A stretch of DNA of 64,000 nt from Neorhizobium huautlense (GCF_030811685.1 NZ_JAUSRF010000005.1:310001-374000), one strand, 5' to 3'. Numbered from the stretch's first letter, positions 8,854-18,650 are shown. Numbers and translations are program-made. The notes: generated by a model from the letters alone, not told the origin.

Positions 8854-10404
8854 ATGAAGTTTTCTGTGTTCGCAGCCGCATTGGCAGCGTCTGTTTTCGC
8901 CATGCCGCTCGCAAGCCAGGCTCGGGATCTGACCGTTGGTCTGTCCGCTTCGACGACGTCCATGGACCCGCAATTCTATGTCGTTGGCCCGAACAGCGCG
9001 ATGGCGCGCAACATTTTCGATGGCCTCGTCAATCAGGATGACAAGCAGCAGATCCAGCCGGCTCTGGCTGTTTCCTGGCAGATCGTCGATGACACGACCT
9101 GGGAATTCAAGCTGCGCGAAGGCGTGAAATTCCACGACGGTAGCGACTTTACCGCTGAAGACGTTGTCGCCAGCATCAAGCGCATTCCGCTCGCATCGAC
9201 CAACAGCCCAAGCTCGTTTGCCGCTTACGTCAAGGCGATCACCGAAGTAACGGCCGTCGATGCGCTGACGGTGCGCATCAAGACATCCGGCCCGACGCCG
9301 CTTCTCCTTAACAACTTGAGCCGCATCGCAATCCTGCCGGCCGAGATGGAAAAGGTCACGACCGGCGACATGAACACCGGCAAGGGTGTCATCGGCACCG
9401 GCCCGTTCAAGTTCGTGTCCTGGTCGCCGGACGATAATGTCGTTGTCGCCAGGAATGATGCCTATTGGGGCGAAAAGGCGCAGTGGGACAAGGTCACGTT
9501 CCGCGTCTTCAAGAACCCGAGCGCCCGCGTTGCCGCCATGCTGTCCGGCGATGTCGACATGATCGAGAACATCCCGACCGCCGATACGCGCCGTCTGGAA
9601 GCTTCGGACAAGATGAAGGTCGTCAACATTGCCGGCAACCGCATCATGTATCTGCACATGGACCAGAACCGCGAGCAGTCGCCGTTCGCCAAGGGGCCCG
9701 ATGGCAAGAACCCGCTGCTGAACGCCGATGTTCGTCGCGCCCTGTCGCTGTCGATCAACCGCGAAGCGCTGGTCGATCGCATCATGGACGGTCAGGGCGT
9801 GCCGGCCGGTCAGGTCGTGCCGGAAGGCTATTTCGGTTATGATCCGGCCATCAAGGTCGATGCCTACGATCCGAACAAGGCCAAGGAACTGCTGGCCAAG
9901 GCCGGTTATCCGGATGGTTTTGCGCTGACCTTCCATGCGTCGAACGACCGTTATCCCAACGACAGCAAGGTGGCGCAGGCCATCGGCCAGTTCTTCAGCC
10001 GTATCGGTGTGAAGACCGAAGTCGCCACCCTGCCGGGCAGCGTTTATTTCACCCGCGCCTCTAACCTCGAATTCTCGTTCATCATGGGCGGTGCGGCGGT
10101 CGAAACCGGTGAAGCGTCTGGCGTTCTCGGGCCGATCCTCGAGAGCTACGGCGAAAAGGCCGGTCAGGGCAATCGCGGTCGTTATTCCAACCCGGAATTC
10201 GACAAGGCGCTGAACGAAGCCCGCGCAACGCTCGACGATGCCAAGCGCGAGGAGCTTTTGAAGAAGGCGACGGAAATCGCCATGGGCGATCTCGGCGTCA
10301 TCCCGGTCTTCTATCTTGCCAATACCTGGGCGGTGAAGAGCGACATCAACTATGCCGGTCGCTCGGATGGTTACACGCTTCCCTACTACGTGAAGCCGAA
10401 CTGA
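8854..10404 (+). CDS. ABC transporter substrate-binding protein, peptide/nickel family 5
   Basis: From the ATG at 8854, which follows a clear GGAGGAG site, the protein is 516 residues with a Sec signal peptide (MKFSVFAAALAASVFAMPLA, cleavage after SQA). The mature part has the family 5 features: SMDPQFYVVGPNSAMARNIF near the start, WEFKLREGVKFHDGSDFTAEDV, and a middle ADVRRALSLSINREALVDRI. It starts an operon with Dpp-like permeases and a fused ATPase, plus nucleoside hydrolases. The family binds peptides by default, but the enzymes here point to a nucleoside or nucleoside-like ligand (inference). Confidence 0.88.
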   Translation: MKFSVFAAALAASVFAMPLASQARDLTVGLSASTTSMDPQFYVVGPNSAMARNIFDGLVNQDDKQQIQPALAVSWQIVDDTTWEFKLREGVKFHDGSDFTAEDVVASIKRIPLASTNSPSSFAAYVKAITEVTAVDALTVRIKTSGPTPLLLNNLSRIAILPAEMEKVTTGDMNTGKGVIGTGPFKFVSWSPDDNVVVARNDAYWGEKAQWDKVTFRVFKNPSARVAAMLSGDVDMIENIPTADTRRLEASDKMKVVNIAGNRIMYLHMDQNREQSPFAKGPDGKNPLLNADVRRALSLSINREALVDRIMDGQGVPAGQVVPEGYFGYDPAIKVDAYDPNKAKELLAKAGYPDGFALTFHASNDRYPNDSKVAQAIGQFFSRIGVKTEVATLPGSVYFTRASNLEFSFIMGGAAVETGEASGVLGPILESYGEKAGQGNRGRYSNPEFDKALNEARATLDDAKREELLKKATEIAMGDLGVIPVFYLANTWAVKSDINYAGRSDGYTLPYYVKPN

Positions 10405-10431
10405 TACCCGGATAAACAGGAGCGATCCGCC

Positions 10432-11313
10432 ATGTCCTTCAGCGGTGTATTTCCCTATCTCGTCTCGCCGATCGATCCGTCCGGCCAGGTGATGCAAGGT
10501 GTGCTGACGGACCTGGTGGATCATCTGATCCATGCGGGCGTGCATGGTCTCGCACCGCTCGGCAGCACCGGTGAATTTGCCTATCTCTCCCAAGACCAGA
10601 GACGTCGCGTCGTCGACACGGTGATTTCGGCCAATCGTGGCCGGGTTCCCGTTGTCGCCGGCGTGGCGTCGACCTCGACCGCCGATGCCGTCGCCCAGAC
10701 GGAATACATGGTCGAAGCGGGAGCGGACGGCATTCTGGCCATTCTCGAAGCCTATTTTCCGGTGAGCGACGAGGGTGTGGAAGCCTATTTCACGGCGATC
10801 GCCAAGGCGGCCAAGGGTCGGCCGGTGGTGCTCTACACCAATCCGCAGTTCCAGCGCTCCGACCTGTCACTGCCGGTCATCGAGCGGCTGAGCCATATCG
10901 ACAACATTCGTTACATCAAGGATGCGTCCACCAATACCGGCCGTCTTCTTTCCATCATCGAGCGCACCCGTGGCCGCATGGAAGTGTTTGCCGCCTCCGC
11001 GCATATTCCGGTCTGCGTGATGATGATCGGCGGCGTCGGCTGGATGGCGGGGCCTGCCTGCATCGTGCCCAAACAGAGCATCGCGCTTTACGAGGCGGCC
11101 AAGGCCGGTGACTGGGCGCGTGCGATGGACCTGCAGCGGCCGATGTGGAAGGTCAACGAAATCTTCGCAAAGTATTCGATCGCCGCCTGCATCAAGACGG
11201 CGCTCGACCTGCAGGGTTTTGCCGTAGGTGCGCCCATGCATCCGCAAATGCCGCTGTCTGATGCGGCGCGGATGGAAATTGCCGGCGTACTGCGTGATGT
11301 CGGCGCGCTCTGA
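10432..11313 (+). CDS. dihydrodipicolinate synthase/N-acetylneuraminate lyase family protein (DapA-like)
   Basis: The 293-residue TIM-barrel protein has the class I aldolase features of the DapA family: [13 protein letters not shown] near residue 42 for the carboxylate-binding loop, [10 protein letters not shown] with the catalytic Tyr near residue 130, and YIKDAST with the Schiff-base Lys near residue 160. It sits between the binding-protein gene and two nucleoside hydrolases, so it is not the biosynthetic DapA. It probably cleaves or forms a 2-keto acid downstream of the transported compound, but no specific substrate can be assigned. Confidence 0.82.
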   Translation: MSFSGVFPYLVSPIDPSGQVMQGVLTDLVDHLIHAGVHGLAPLGSTGEFAYLSQDQRRRVVDTVISANRGRVPVVAGVASTSTADAVAQTEYMVEAGADGILAILEAYFPVSDEGVEAYFTAIAKAAKGRPVVLYTNPQFQRSDLSLPVIERLSHIDNIRYIKDASTNTGRLLSIIERTRGRMEVFAASAHIPVCVMMIGGVGWMAGPACIVPKQSIALYEAAKAGDWARAMDLQRPMWKVNEIFAKYSIAACIKTALDLQGFAVGAPMHPQMPLSDAARMEIAGVLRDVGAL

Positions 11314-11350
11314 AGCTTTCTTATACCCCAGACATTGAAGGCGTTATTTT

Positions 11351-12313
11351 ATGAAGCCGATTTCGATCATCGTAGATTGTGATCCCGGTATCGATGACAC
11401 GATTGCGCTCCTGACTGCATTCGTATCGCCGGAACTGAACATCCTTGGCATCACGCCTGTTTGCGGCAACCAGCCGCTGGAGCGCACCGTGCGCAACGCC
11501 TTGCAGGTCTGCGAACTTGGCCAGCGCACCGATATCCCCGTTTATGCCGGCTGCTTCCGGCCGATGCTGCGCGAGCCGATCCACGGCCAGTTCCATGGCA
11601 AGACCGGGCTTGGCAATACGACGCTGCCGGATCCGGTGAAAAAGGCGGAAGACATGACCGCTGTCGATTTTTTGGTCGAAGCGCTCGGCAAGGCGGCCGA
11701 GACCGGCGAGCGCATCACGCTGTGCTGCCTTGGTCCGCTCACCAACGTTGCCGTCGCCCTGCGCATGAAGCCGCAACTGGCTGACGGCATCGAGCGCATC
11801 GTCATGATGGGCGGTGCCTATCGCGAGCCGGGCAATCGCACGATGACCTCCGAATTCAACGTTCTGGCCGATCCGCATGCCGCGCATGTGGTGTTTTCGA
11901 GCGGTATCCCGATCGTGGCGCTGGCGCTCGACGCCACCCATCAGGTGATGTTGAAGCCGGAGCATGTCGCCGAATTTTCGCGTGTCAGCGGCCGCATTTC
12001 CGAGACGCTCGCCGAACTCATGGCCTTCTGGGACCGCAACGATGTGCGCCGTTACGGCTCGCGCGGCGGCCCGCTGCATGATCCGCTGGTCATGGCCTAT
12101 ATTCTTGCCCCGCATCTGTTCGAGACACAGAAGGCCCGCGTTTTCGTGGAATACGAAAGCGAACTCTGCATGGGCCAGACGATTGCCGACTGGTACGGCA
12201 AGAGCGGACTGGAGCCGAATGCCGATATCGTCACCAAGGTCGATGCGGACGGCGTGATCGCCTTCTTCCTCGAACGCCTGTCGCGTTATGCCGATGAAAA
12301 GGCCGTCGCATGA
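11351..12313 (+). CDS. inosine-uridine-type nucleoside hydrolase (first of two)
   Basis: The 320-residue enzyme starts with the calcium-binding signature IIVDCDPGIDDTIALL (residues about 6-21). It has MMGGAYREPGNRTMTSEFNVLADPHAA in the middle and HDPLVMAYIL near the C-terminus, where the Asp completes the metal site. It hydrolyses the N-glycosidic bond of a ribonucleoside to base plus ribose in the cytoplasm. Its stop overlaps the start of a second, related hydrolase (ATGA), showing translational coupling. The ribose produced would suit the kinase at 17025. Confidence 0.9.
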   Translation: MKPISIIVDCDPGIDDTIALLTAFVSPELNILGITPVCGNQPLERTVRNALQVCELGQRTDIPVYAGCFRPMLREPIHGQFHGKTGLGNTTLPDPVKKAEDMTAVDFLVEALGKAAETGERITLCCLGPLTNVAVALRMKPQLADGIERIVMMGGAYREPGNRTMTSEFNVLADPHAAHVVFSSGIPIVALALDATHQVMLKPEHVAEFSRVSGRISETLAELMAFWDRNDVRRYGSRGGPLHDPLVMAYILAPHLFETQKARVFVEYESELCMGQTIADWYGKSGLEPNADIVTKVDADGVIAFFLERLSRYADEKAVA

Positions 12314-13290
12314 GCATGCACAAGGTCATCATCGATGCGGATCCGGGCGTGGACGATGCCGCTGCCATCCTGATGGCGCTCGCCTCGCCGGAAATCGAGG
12401 TGCTCGGCCTGTCGATCGTTGCCGGCAACGTCTCGCTGGCCGATACGGTCACCAATGCCTGCAAGCTCGTCGGTTTGAGCGGTCGTCGCGACGTGCCGGT
12501 TCATGCCGGCGCCAGCGGCCCGCTGGTGCGCGAGCAGGTTTATGGCAAATATGCCCGTATCGGCTCATTTGACGAAAAACTGGTCAAGGCCGGTGACATC
12601 GTGCCGTCGGACGAAAACGCGGTTCAGTTCATCACACGTTCGGCGCGGGCTGCCGCAGCCGTGGGTGAACAGATCACCATCTGCGCCATCGGCCCGATGA
12701 CGAATGTGGCGCTGGCGCTGATCCAGCATCCTGATGTGGCGCGCGGTATCCGCCAGATTGTCGCCATGGGCGGCGCGTTTACGGCGCTTGGTCACCGCAC
12801 GCCCTGGGCGGAATTCAACATTTATGCCGATCCGCATGCGGCCGAGATCGTTTTCCAGTCCGGCGTGCCGATCGTGCTGATGCCGCTCGACATGACATTT
12901 CAGGCGCTGTTTACCGCCGAGCACTTTGAAAAATTCCGCGCCGGTGGCGAGGCGGGTGCAGCACTCTACAATCTTTTTTCCACCTTCGACCGCAGCGATG
13001 AAAAGCGCTTTGGTCGTCCGGGCGGGCCGATCCATGATGCGACGACGATCGCCTGGCTCATCCGCCCCGAACTGTTCACCAGCCGCGAGGCTTTTGTCGG
13101 CGTTCAGGTCACCGGCCTGACGATGGGTTATACCTATGCCGATTTCTACAAGAAGATGGACCGGCCAGCCAATGCCACCGTCGTCACCGATGTCGACGAG
13201 GCCGGGTTCATCGCATTGCTGATCGAGCGCATTGCCCGCCATGGCGGCGAGGCGCTTGGCAGTCGAACCATTGGAGGCTCACACGCATGA
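12310..13290 (+). CDS. inosine-uridine-type nucleoside hydrolase (second of two)
   Basis: The 326-residue enzyme has VIIDADPGVDDAAAILMALA at residues 5-24, MGGAFTALGHRTPWAEFNIYADPHAA in the middle and HDATTIAWLI for the final Asp ligand. It overlaps the first hydrolase by four bases and the next permease gene by four bases. Having two hydrolases side by side suggests that they split purine and pyrimidine substrates or act on the two anomers of an unusual nucleoside; the sequence alone does not decide. Confidence 0.9.
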   Translation: MSMHKVIIDADPGVDDAAAILMALASPEIEVLGLSIVAGNVSLADTVTNACKLVGLSGRRDVPVHAGASGPLVREQVYGKYARIGSFDEKLVKAGDIVPSDENAVQFITRSARAAAAVGEQITICAIGPMTNVALALIQHPDVARGIRQIVAMGGAFTALGHRTPWAEFNIYADPHAAEIVFQSGVPIVLMPLDMTFQALFTAEHFEKFRAGGEAGAALYNLFSTFDRSDEKRFGRPGGPIHDATTIAWLIRPELFTSREAFVGVQVTGLTMGYTYADFYKKMDRPANATVVTDVDEAGFIALLIERIARHGGEALGSRTIGGSHA

Positions 13291-14261
13291 GCGGATATCT
13301 CTTAAGCCGGTCGTTACAGACCGTGCTCACCCTTCTCGTCATGTCGGTTCTGGTTTTTGCCGGCCTGTTTCTGGTCGGCAACCCGGTCGATGTGCTGTTG
13401 AGCCCGACCGCGACTCCCGCCGAGCGTATTCAGGTCATCCAGTCCTTCGGTCTCGATAAGTCCGTCTGGGAACAGTACTGGATCTTTCTGACCAATGCGC
13501 TGTCCGGCGATCTCGGCAATTCCTTCGTGTTCAATCAGCCGGCCTTGACACTGATCCTGAACCGCATGCCGGCAACGCTGGAACTGGCTTTCGTGGCCCT
13601 CGCCATGGCGCTTGTCATCGGCATTCCGCTTGGCGTTTATGCCGGCCTGAAGCCGAAGGGTTTTATTTCCAAGTCGATCATGACCTTCTCGATCTTGGGC
13701 TTCAGCCTGCCGACATTCTGGATCGGGCTGGTGATGATCATGTATTTCAGCGTCTATCTCGGCTGGCTGCCGTCTTCGGGCCGTGGCGATACCGTCAACG
13801 TGCTCGGTGTGCCGCTCTCCATGTTCACGCTCGATGGTCTTTCGCATCTTCTGCTGCCGGCCTTCAATCTGGCGCTGTTCAAGATCTCGCTGGTCATTCG
13901 CCTCACCCGCGCCGGCGTGATGGAAACCATGCAGCTCGATTTCGTGCGTTTCGCCCGCGCCAAGGGCCTGCCGGAACGCCGTATCGTCACCGTGCATGTG
14001 CTCAAGAACACGCTGATCCCGCTCATCACCGTCATCGGCCTCGAACTCGGTTCGCTGATCGCCTTTGCCGTCGTCACCGAAACCATCTTTGCATGGCCGG
14101 GCATGGGCAAGCTGATCATCGACGCCATCGGCGTTCTCGATCGCCCCGTCATTCTCGCCTATCTGATGATCACCGTCGTGATGTTCAGCGTCATCAATCT
14201 CCTGGTCGACATCCTCTATTCGATCGTCGATCCTCGCGTCCGTCTTGAGGGGAACTCGTGA
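13287..14261 (+). CDS. ABC transporter permease, DppB/OppB type
   Basis: The 324-residue membrane protein has the DppB layout: an N-terminal transmembrane segment (LSRSLQTVLTLLVMSVLVFAG), a periplasmic region, then five more segments, with the EAA loop near VRFARAKGLPERRIVTVHVLKNT. It overlaps the hydrolase gene upstream by four bases and the next permease start. It acts with the DppC-type permease and the fused ATPase. Confidence 0.9.
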   Translation: MSGYLLSRSLQTVLTLLVMSVLVFAGLFLVGNPVDVLLSPTATPAERIQVIQSFGLDKSVWEQYWIFLTNALSGDLGNSFVFNQPALTLILNRMPATLELAFVALAMALVIGIPLGVYAGLKPKGFISKSIMTFSILGFSLPTFWIGLVMIMYFSVYLGWLPSSGRGDTVNVLGVPLSMFTLDGLSHLLLPAFNLALFKISLVIRLTRAGVMETMQLDFVRFARAKGLPERRIVTVHVLKNTLIPLITVIGLELGSLIAFAVVTETIFAWPGMGKLIIDAIGVLDRPVILAYLMITVVMFSVINLLVDILYSIVDPRVRLEGNS

Positions 14262-15202
14262 TGACCGACAACACTTCATCCTCGACCACCTCGGTTCATG
14301 CCGCGGCCAACAGCGGCGCGACATCCGCATCGCGCTCTCCGACCCGCGAAGTCATCCACGCGCTGCTGCATGACAAACTGGCGCTGCTCGGCATCGTGCT
14401 GGTGACGATCTTCATTCTCGCCGCCGTGTTCGCACCGCTGCTCGCGCCCCAGAACCCGTATGACCTTGCACAGCTGGATATCATGGACGGCCGTCTGCAG
14501 CCGGGTTCGGAAAGCATGTCGGGAATGACCTATCTGCTCGGCACCGATACGCAGGGCCGCGACCTGTTCAGCGCCATTCTCTACGGCCTGCGCACCAGTA
14601 TCCTCGTCGGCCTGTCGAGTGCGGCCATCGCGCTTGTCATCGGCGCCTCGATCGGTCTTACCAGCGCTTATGTCGGCGGCCGCACGGATTCGATCCTGAT
14701 GCGCATCGTCGATATCCAGCTCAGCTTCCCGGCCATCCTGATCGCGCTGATCTTTCTGGCCATCCTTGGGCAGGGCGTCGACAAGATCATTCTGGCGTTG
14801 GTCGTGACGCAGTGGGCCTATTACGCCCGCACGATCCGTGGTTCGGCGCTCGTGGAGCGCAAGCGCGCCTATGTCGATGCCGCCCGTTCGATGGCGCTGC
14901 CGGATCGCAGCATCCTGTTCCGCCATATCCTGCCGAACTGCCTGCCGCCGCTGATCGTCGTTGCCACCATGCGTGTCGCTTATGCGATCATGCTGGAAGC
15001 AACGCTCTCCTTCCTCGGTATCGGCCTGCCGGTGACCGAACCGTCGCTCGGGCTGCTGATTTCGAACGGTTTCGAATATCTGCTGTCCGGCGATTACTGG
15101 ATCAGCTTCTTTCCGGGCATCGCCCTCCTGTTGCTCATCGTCGCGATCAACTTGATCGGCGACAGCCTGCGCGACATCCTCAATCCGCGTCGTGAGGGCT
15201 AA
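14261..15202 (+). CDS. ABC transporter permease, DppC/OppC type
   Basis: The 313-residue permease has an unusually Ser/Thr-rich hydrophilic N-terminus (TDNTSSSTTSVHAA) before the first membrane segment near residue 40, then LGTDTQGRDLFSAILYGLRTS and the EAA loop with YVDAARSMALPDRSILFRHILPN, typical of DppC. The ATG at 14261 overlaps the previous stop (TGATG) and follows a GAGGGG site. A GTG three bases upstream is an alternative start. Confidence 0.88.
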   Translation: MTDNTSSSTTSVHAAANSGATSASRSPTREVIHALLHDKLALLGIVLVTIFILAAVFAPLLAPQNPYDLAQLDIMDGRLQPGSESMSGMTYLLGTDTQGRDLFSAILYGLRTSILVGLSSAAIALVIGASIGLTSAYVGGRTDSILMRIVDIQLSFPAILIALIFLAILGQGVDKIILALVVTQWAYYARTIRGSALVERKRAYVDAARSMALPDRSILFRHILPNCLPPLIVVATMRVAYAIMLEATLSFLGIGLPVTEPSLGLLISNGFEYLLSGDYWISFFPGIALLLLIVAINLIGDSLRDILNPRREG

Positions 15203-15206
15203 GATC

Positions 15207-17012
15207 ATGACAAAACCAATTCTCTCGATCTCCAACCTCAACACGGCCTTCCGCGTCGGCGGTGAGTGGCGCAATGTCGTCAACGATGTCAGCTTTGATA
15301 TCGCCCCGAAGGAAACCGTCGCCGTCGTCGGTGAGAGCGGCTCGGGCAAGAGCGTTACCGCGATGTCGATCATGCGGCTTCTGTCGCCCGCCAATTCGCG
15401 GGTGACCGGCAAGATCGAGTTTGAGGGCAAGGATCTTCTATCGATCCCGCTCGACGACATGCAGAAAATCCGCGGCAACCGCATCGGCATGATCTTTCAG
15501 GAGCCGATGACCTCGCTCAACCCGGTCCTGAAGATCGGCGAGCAGATCACTGAGGTTCTGCGCCAGCATCGCGGCATGTCGGAAGCACAGGCGCAGGCGG
15601 AAGCCGTGCGGCTTCTGGAAAAAGTCCGTATTCCGTCGGCCAAATCGCGCCTCAACGAATACCCGATGAATTTTTCGGGGGGCATGCGCCAGCGCGTCGT
15701 CATCGCCATTGCGCTTGCCTGTGATCCAAAACTGCTGATCGCCGATGAGCCGACCACCGCGCTCGACGTCACCATCCAGGCGCAGATCCTCGAGCTGATC
15801 AAGACGCTGCAGGAAGAGGAGGGCATGTCGGTCCTCTTCATCACCCACGACATGGGCGTGGTCGCGGAAATCTCCGACCGCACCGTCGTCATGTATCGCG
15901 GCGAGCAGGTCGAGACCGGCACCACGCATGACCTCTTCGCCGGTGCCAAACATCCGTATACGCGCGCGCTTCTGTCGGCCGTGCCGCAGCTTGGTTCGAT
16001 GACCGGAAAAGATCGTCCGTTGCGTTTCCCGCATGTCGATATGGCAACGGGAGACATCCAGCCGCCCAAGCAGACTGAAGATACCGTCAAGCGTGACGCA
16101 CCTCCCATCCTCAAGGTCGACAATCTCGTCACCCGTTTCCCTGTCAAACAGGGTTTTCTGCGCAAGACGATTGGCCGTATCCATGCCGTTGAAGGCGTGT
16201 CTCTGGAACTGCGTCAGGGCGAAACGCTGTCTCTGGTCGGCGAAAGCGGTTGCGGAAAATCCACGACCGGCCGTTCGATCATCCGCCTCACCGATCCGGT
16301 CTCCGGCGAAGTGCAGATCGACGGCAAGAACGTCATCAGGGCCGGCAAATCGGAACTGACGGATATCCGCCGCGAAGCGCAGATGATCTTTCAGGATCCG
16401 TTCGAAAGCCTCAATCCGCGTATCCGCGTCGGTCAGGCGATTGCCGAACCGATCATCACCCACGGTCTGGTCAAGGCATCGGATGCCCGCCAGCGTGTCG
16501 GCGAACTTCTTGAGCGTGTCGGCCTGTCCGCCTCCATGGCGGATCGTTTTCCGCACGAGTTTTCCGGCGGCCAGCGTCAGCGTGTATGCATCGCCCGTGC
16601 GCTTGCACTCGAACCCAAGCTGCTGATCGCGGATGAGTCCGTCTCGGCGCTTGATGTGTCGGTAAAGGCGCAGGTCATCAACCTGATGCTCGACCTGCAG
16701 GAGAAATATGGCCTCGGTTACCTGTTCATCAGCCATGACATGGCCGTTGTCGAACGCATCAGCCACCGCGTCGCTGTCATGTATCTCGGTGAAATCGTCG
16801 AGATAGGCCCGCGTCAGGCCGTGTTCGAAAACCCGCAGCACGATTATACCAAACGCCTGATGGCGGCGGTGCCGATTGCTGATCCGTCACGCCGGCAGAC
16901 GCGCCGTATCTCCAACGACGAGATCAAGAGCCCGTTCCGTGCTGCCGATTACGTGCCGCCGAAGCGCACTTACGAAGAAGCCGGCGAAGGCCACTTCGTT
17001 CAGGTCGCGTAA
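15207..17012 (+). CDS. ABC transporter fused double ATP-binding protein, DppD-DppF type
   Basis: This 601-residue protein has two complete ATPase domains. The first (about 5-260) has Walker A GESGSGKSV, signature FSGGMRQRV and Walker B LLIADEPTTALD. The second (about 305-560) has [18 protein letters not shown] and LLIADESVSALD, where Ser replaces the usual Pro. Each is followed by the oligopeptide-type C-terminal extension (HPYTRALLSAVP and HDYTKRLMAAVP). The fused arrangement is common in rhizobial peptide/nickel-type systems. The ATG at 15207 has GAGGG upstream; an in-frame GTG at 15192 overlaps the previous gene. Confidence 0.92.
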   Translation: MTKPILSISNLNTAFRVGGEWRNVVNDVSFDIAPKETVAVVGESGSGKSVTAMSIMRLLSPANSRVTGKIEFEGKDLLSIPLDDMQKIRGNRIGMIFQEPMTSLNPVLKIGEQITEVLRQHRGMSEAQAQAEAVRLLEKVRIPSAKSRLNEYPMNFSGGMRQRVVIAIALACDPKLLIADEPTTALDVTIQAQILELIKTLQEEEGMSVLFITHDMGVVAEISDRTVVMYRGEQVETGTTHDLFAGAKHPYTRALLSAVPQLGSMTGKDRPLRFPHVDMATGDIQPPKQTEDTVKRDAPPILKVDNLVTRFPVKQGFLRKTIGRIHAVEGVSLELRQGETLSLVGESGCGKSTTGRSIIRLTDPVSGEVQIDGKNVIRAGKSELTDIRREAQMIFQDPFESLNPRIRVGQAIAEPIITHGLVKASDARQRVGELLERVGLSASMADRFPHEFSGGQRQRVCIARALALEPKLLIADESVSALDVSVKAQVINLMLDLQEKYGLGYLFISHDMAVVERISHRVAVMYLGEIVEIGPRQAVFENPQHDYTKRLMAAVPIADPSRRQTRRISNDEIKSPFRAADYVPPKRTYEEAGEGHFVQVA

Positions 17013-17024
17013 GGAAGCAATGCC

Positions 17025-17903
17025 ATGATCATCACCTTCGGCTCCATCAATGTCGACTTTGTCTATGAGGTCGAGGCGATGCCGCAAGCGGGCCAGACCC
17101 TGCTTGCCAAGCGGTTTCGTACCGAATCCGGTGGCAAGGGCGCCAATCAGGCGCTTGCGGCAGCGCGGGATGGCGCCGAGGTGGTGATGGTGGGAGCTGT
17201 CGGAAACGACGGTCTGGCCGAGGTCGGTCTGCAGAACCTGTCGACAGTGACGGATATCAGCCGGGTCGCGCGTGTCGCGGAACCAACCGGTAATGCCTCG
17301 ATCCATATCGACGCTGCAGGCCGCAACATGATCGTGGTGGCGGCTGGGGCCAATCTGGTTGCCTCTTCCAATGCCGTGGAAAAGGCTCTGCTGGATCGTG
17401 CCAATGTCGTTCTCCTGCAGATGGAAAACGATGTGGGGGAGGTGGAAAAGCTGATCCGCCGCACACTGGCGGTCAAAGCCACCTCCATCCTCAATCTTGC
17501 CCCGGCTTTCCCTTTGCCCCAGCAGGTTCTGTCGCTGTGCGATCTGATCATCGTCAACGAGGACGAAGCGGAAGCGCTGGCCGGGTGGTTGGGCTGTGGC
17601 GCATCGGCTGAGGCGCTGTCCGCCCACCTCGATACCGGCGTTCTTCGCACGCTGGGCGGCGAGGGTGCGGAAGCCTCGGCTTTCGGCGAATATATCCGCA
17701 TTGCGGCCATGTCGGTCGAGGTGAAGGACACGACGGCAGCGGGCGATTGTTTTGTCGGCGTGCTGGCGTCTGCGCTCGATCGCGGCCTGCCACTTAAGGC
17801 TGCCATGGAACGGGCATCGGTCGCGGCCGGCATTGCCTGCTCGAGGCCCGGAAGCCAGAGCAGTCTTCCGACGTTTCAGGAAACCGAACAGGTCATGGCC
17901 TGA
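17025..17903 (+). CDS. rbsK: PfkB-family sugar kinase, ribokinase-like
   Basis: The 292-residue kinase shows the ribokinase signature GGKGANQALAAARDGA near residue 38 and the C-terminal anion-hole motif DTTAAGDCFVG near residue 240 with the catalytic Asp. N-terminal FGSINVDFVYEVEAMP matches the family opening. It closes the operon 12 bases after the ABC ATPase, so the natural reading is phosphorylation of ribose released by the two nucleoside hydrolases. Other PfkB substrates (adenosine, 2-keto sugars) are not excluded. Its 3' end abuts the convergent racemase gene directly. Confidence 0.82.
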   Translation: MIITFGSINVDFVYEVEAMPQAGQTLLAKRFRTESGGKGANQALAAARDGAEVVMVGAVGNDGLAEVGLQNLSTVTDISRVARVAEPTGNASIHIDAAGRNMIVVAAGANLVASSNAVEKALLDRANVVLLQMENDVGEVEKLIRRTLAVKATSILNLAPAFPLPQQVLSLCDLIIVNEDEAEALAGWLGCGASAEALSAHLDTGVLRTLGGEGAEASAFGEYIRIAAMSVEVKDTTAAGDCFVGVLASALDRGLPLKAAMERASVAAGIACSRPGSQSSLPTFQETEQVMA

Positions 17904-18650
17904 TCACGCGTCCATCAGTCTGCCGGGCTCGAAGACGTCCAGCAGCCCGAGATAGGGTTTTGAGACTGGCGTCGCATAAGCCCCGCGCTTGGCAGTGGAC
18001 AGCCCCATCGTGACCAGCGATTCCGCCTGTTTTACCGCCGCCGCGACGCCATCCACGACAGGCACGCCGAATTCGGCGAGCAATTCCACCGTGAGATCCG
18101 CCATGCCGGCGCAGCCGAGCACGATGGCTTCGGCGCGGTCTTCTTTCAGCGCCAGTCCTATCTCTCTACGCAGCCGGTCGCGGGCATTGGAGTTGGGGTC
18201 CTCCAGCGAAAGCACCGGAATGTCCGCCGCTCTGACCTTGCAGCGGGACGACATGCCGTAGCGATGCACCAGGTGTTCCAGCGGCAGGCGCGAGCGTTCC
18301 ATCGTCGTTACCACGGTGAATTTCTGGGCGATGAAGGCGGTGGTCGACACCGCAGCCTCGCAGATGCCGATGACCGGGACGTTTGCCAAAGCGCGGGCGG
18401 CATCGAGACCGGTATCGTCGAAACAGGCGATCACGACGGCATCGATGCCGGCCTTCTCTCCCTCGGCAATCGCCTTCAGCAGGCCGGGAATGGCAAAAAC
18501 CTCATCGTAATAGCCTTCGATCGAGACCGGCCCCATCGAAGAAGTGACGGCAATGATCTCGGTTTCACGGGAAGCGACACGCCGTGCCGAGTCGGCGATT
18601 GTCGCTGTCATGCTGGCCGTTGTGTTGGGATTGACGATGAGGATGCGCAT
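17904..18650 (-). CDS. Asp/Glu/hydantoin racemase family protein, allantoin-racemase-like
   Basis: The 248-residue protein opens with the family motif MRILIVNPNTTASMT and has the paired catalytic Cys of the superfamily: VIACFDDTGLDAAR near residue 74 and VLGCAGMADL near residue 180. The overall pattern, including PVIGICEAA and SLEDPN, resembles described allantoin and hydantoin racemases. It is the last gene of an operon with a spermidine-type ABC transporter and overlaps the permease start by one base. The transporter may therefore import a hydantoin-like compound or other cyclic ureide; this is an inference. Confidence 0.8.
   Translation of the reverse strand: MRILIVNPNTTASMTATIADSARRVASRETEIIAVTSSMGPVSIEGYYDEVFAIPGLLKAIAEGEKAGIDAVVIACFDDTGLDAARALANVPVIGICEAAVSTTAFIAQKFTVVTTMERSRLPLEHLVHRYGMSSRCKVRAADIPVLSLEDPNSNARDRLRREIGLALKEDRAEAIVLGCAGMADLTVELLAEFGVPVVDGVAAAVKQAESLVTMGLSTAKRGAYATPVSKPYLGLLDVFEPGRLMDA

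Noticed and set aside
8794..10593. Open frame of about 600 codons antisense to the family 5 binding protein
   Set aside because: Covers a well-supported gene with signal peptide and ribosome site; its translation has no recognisable domain and biased composition.
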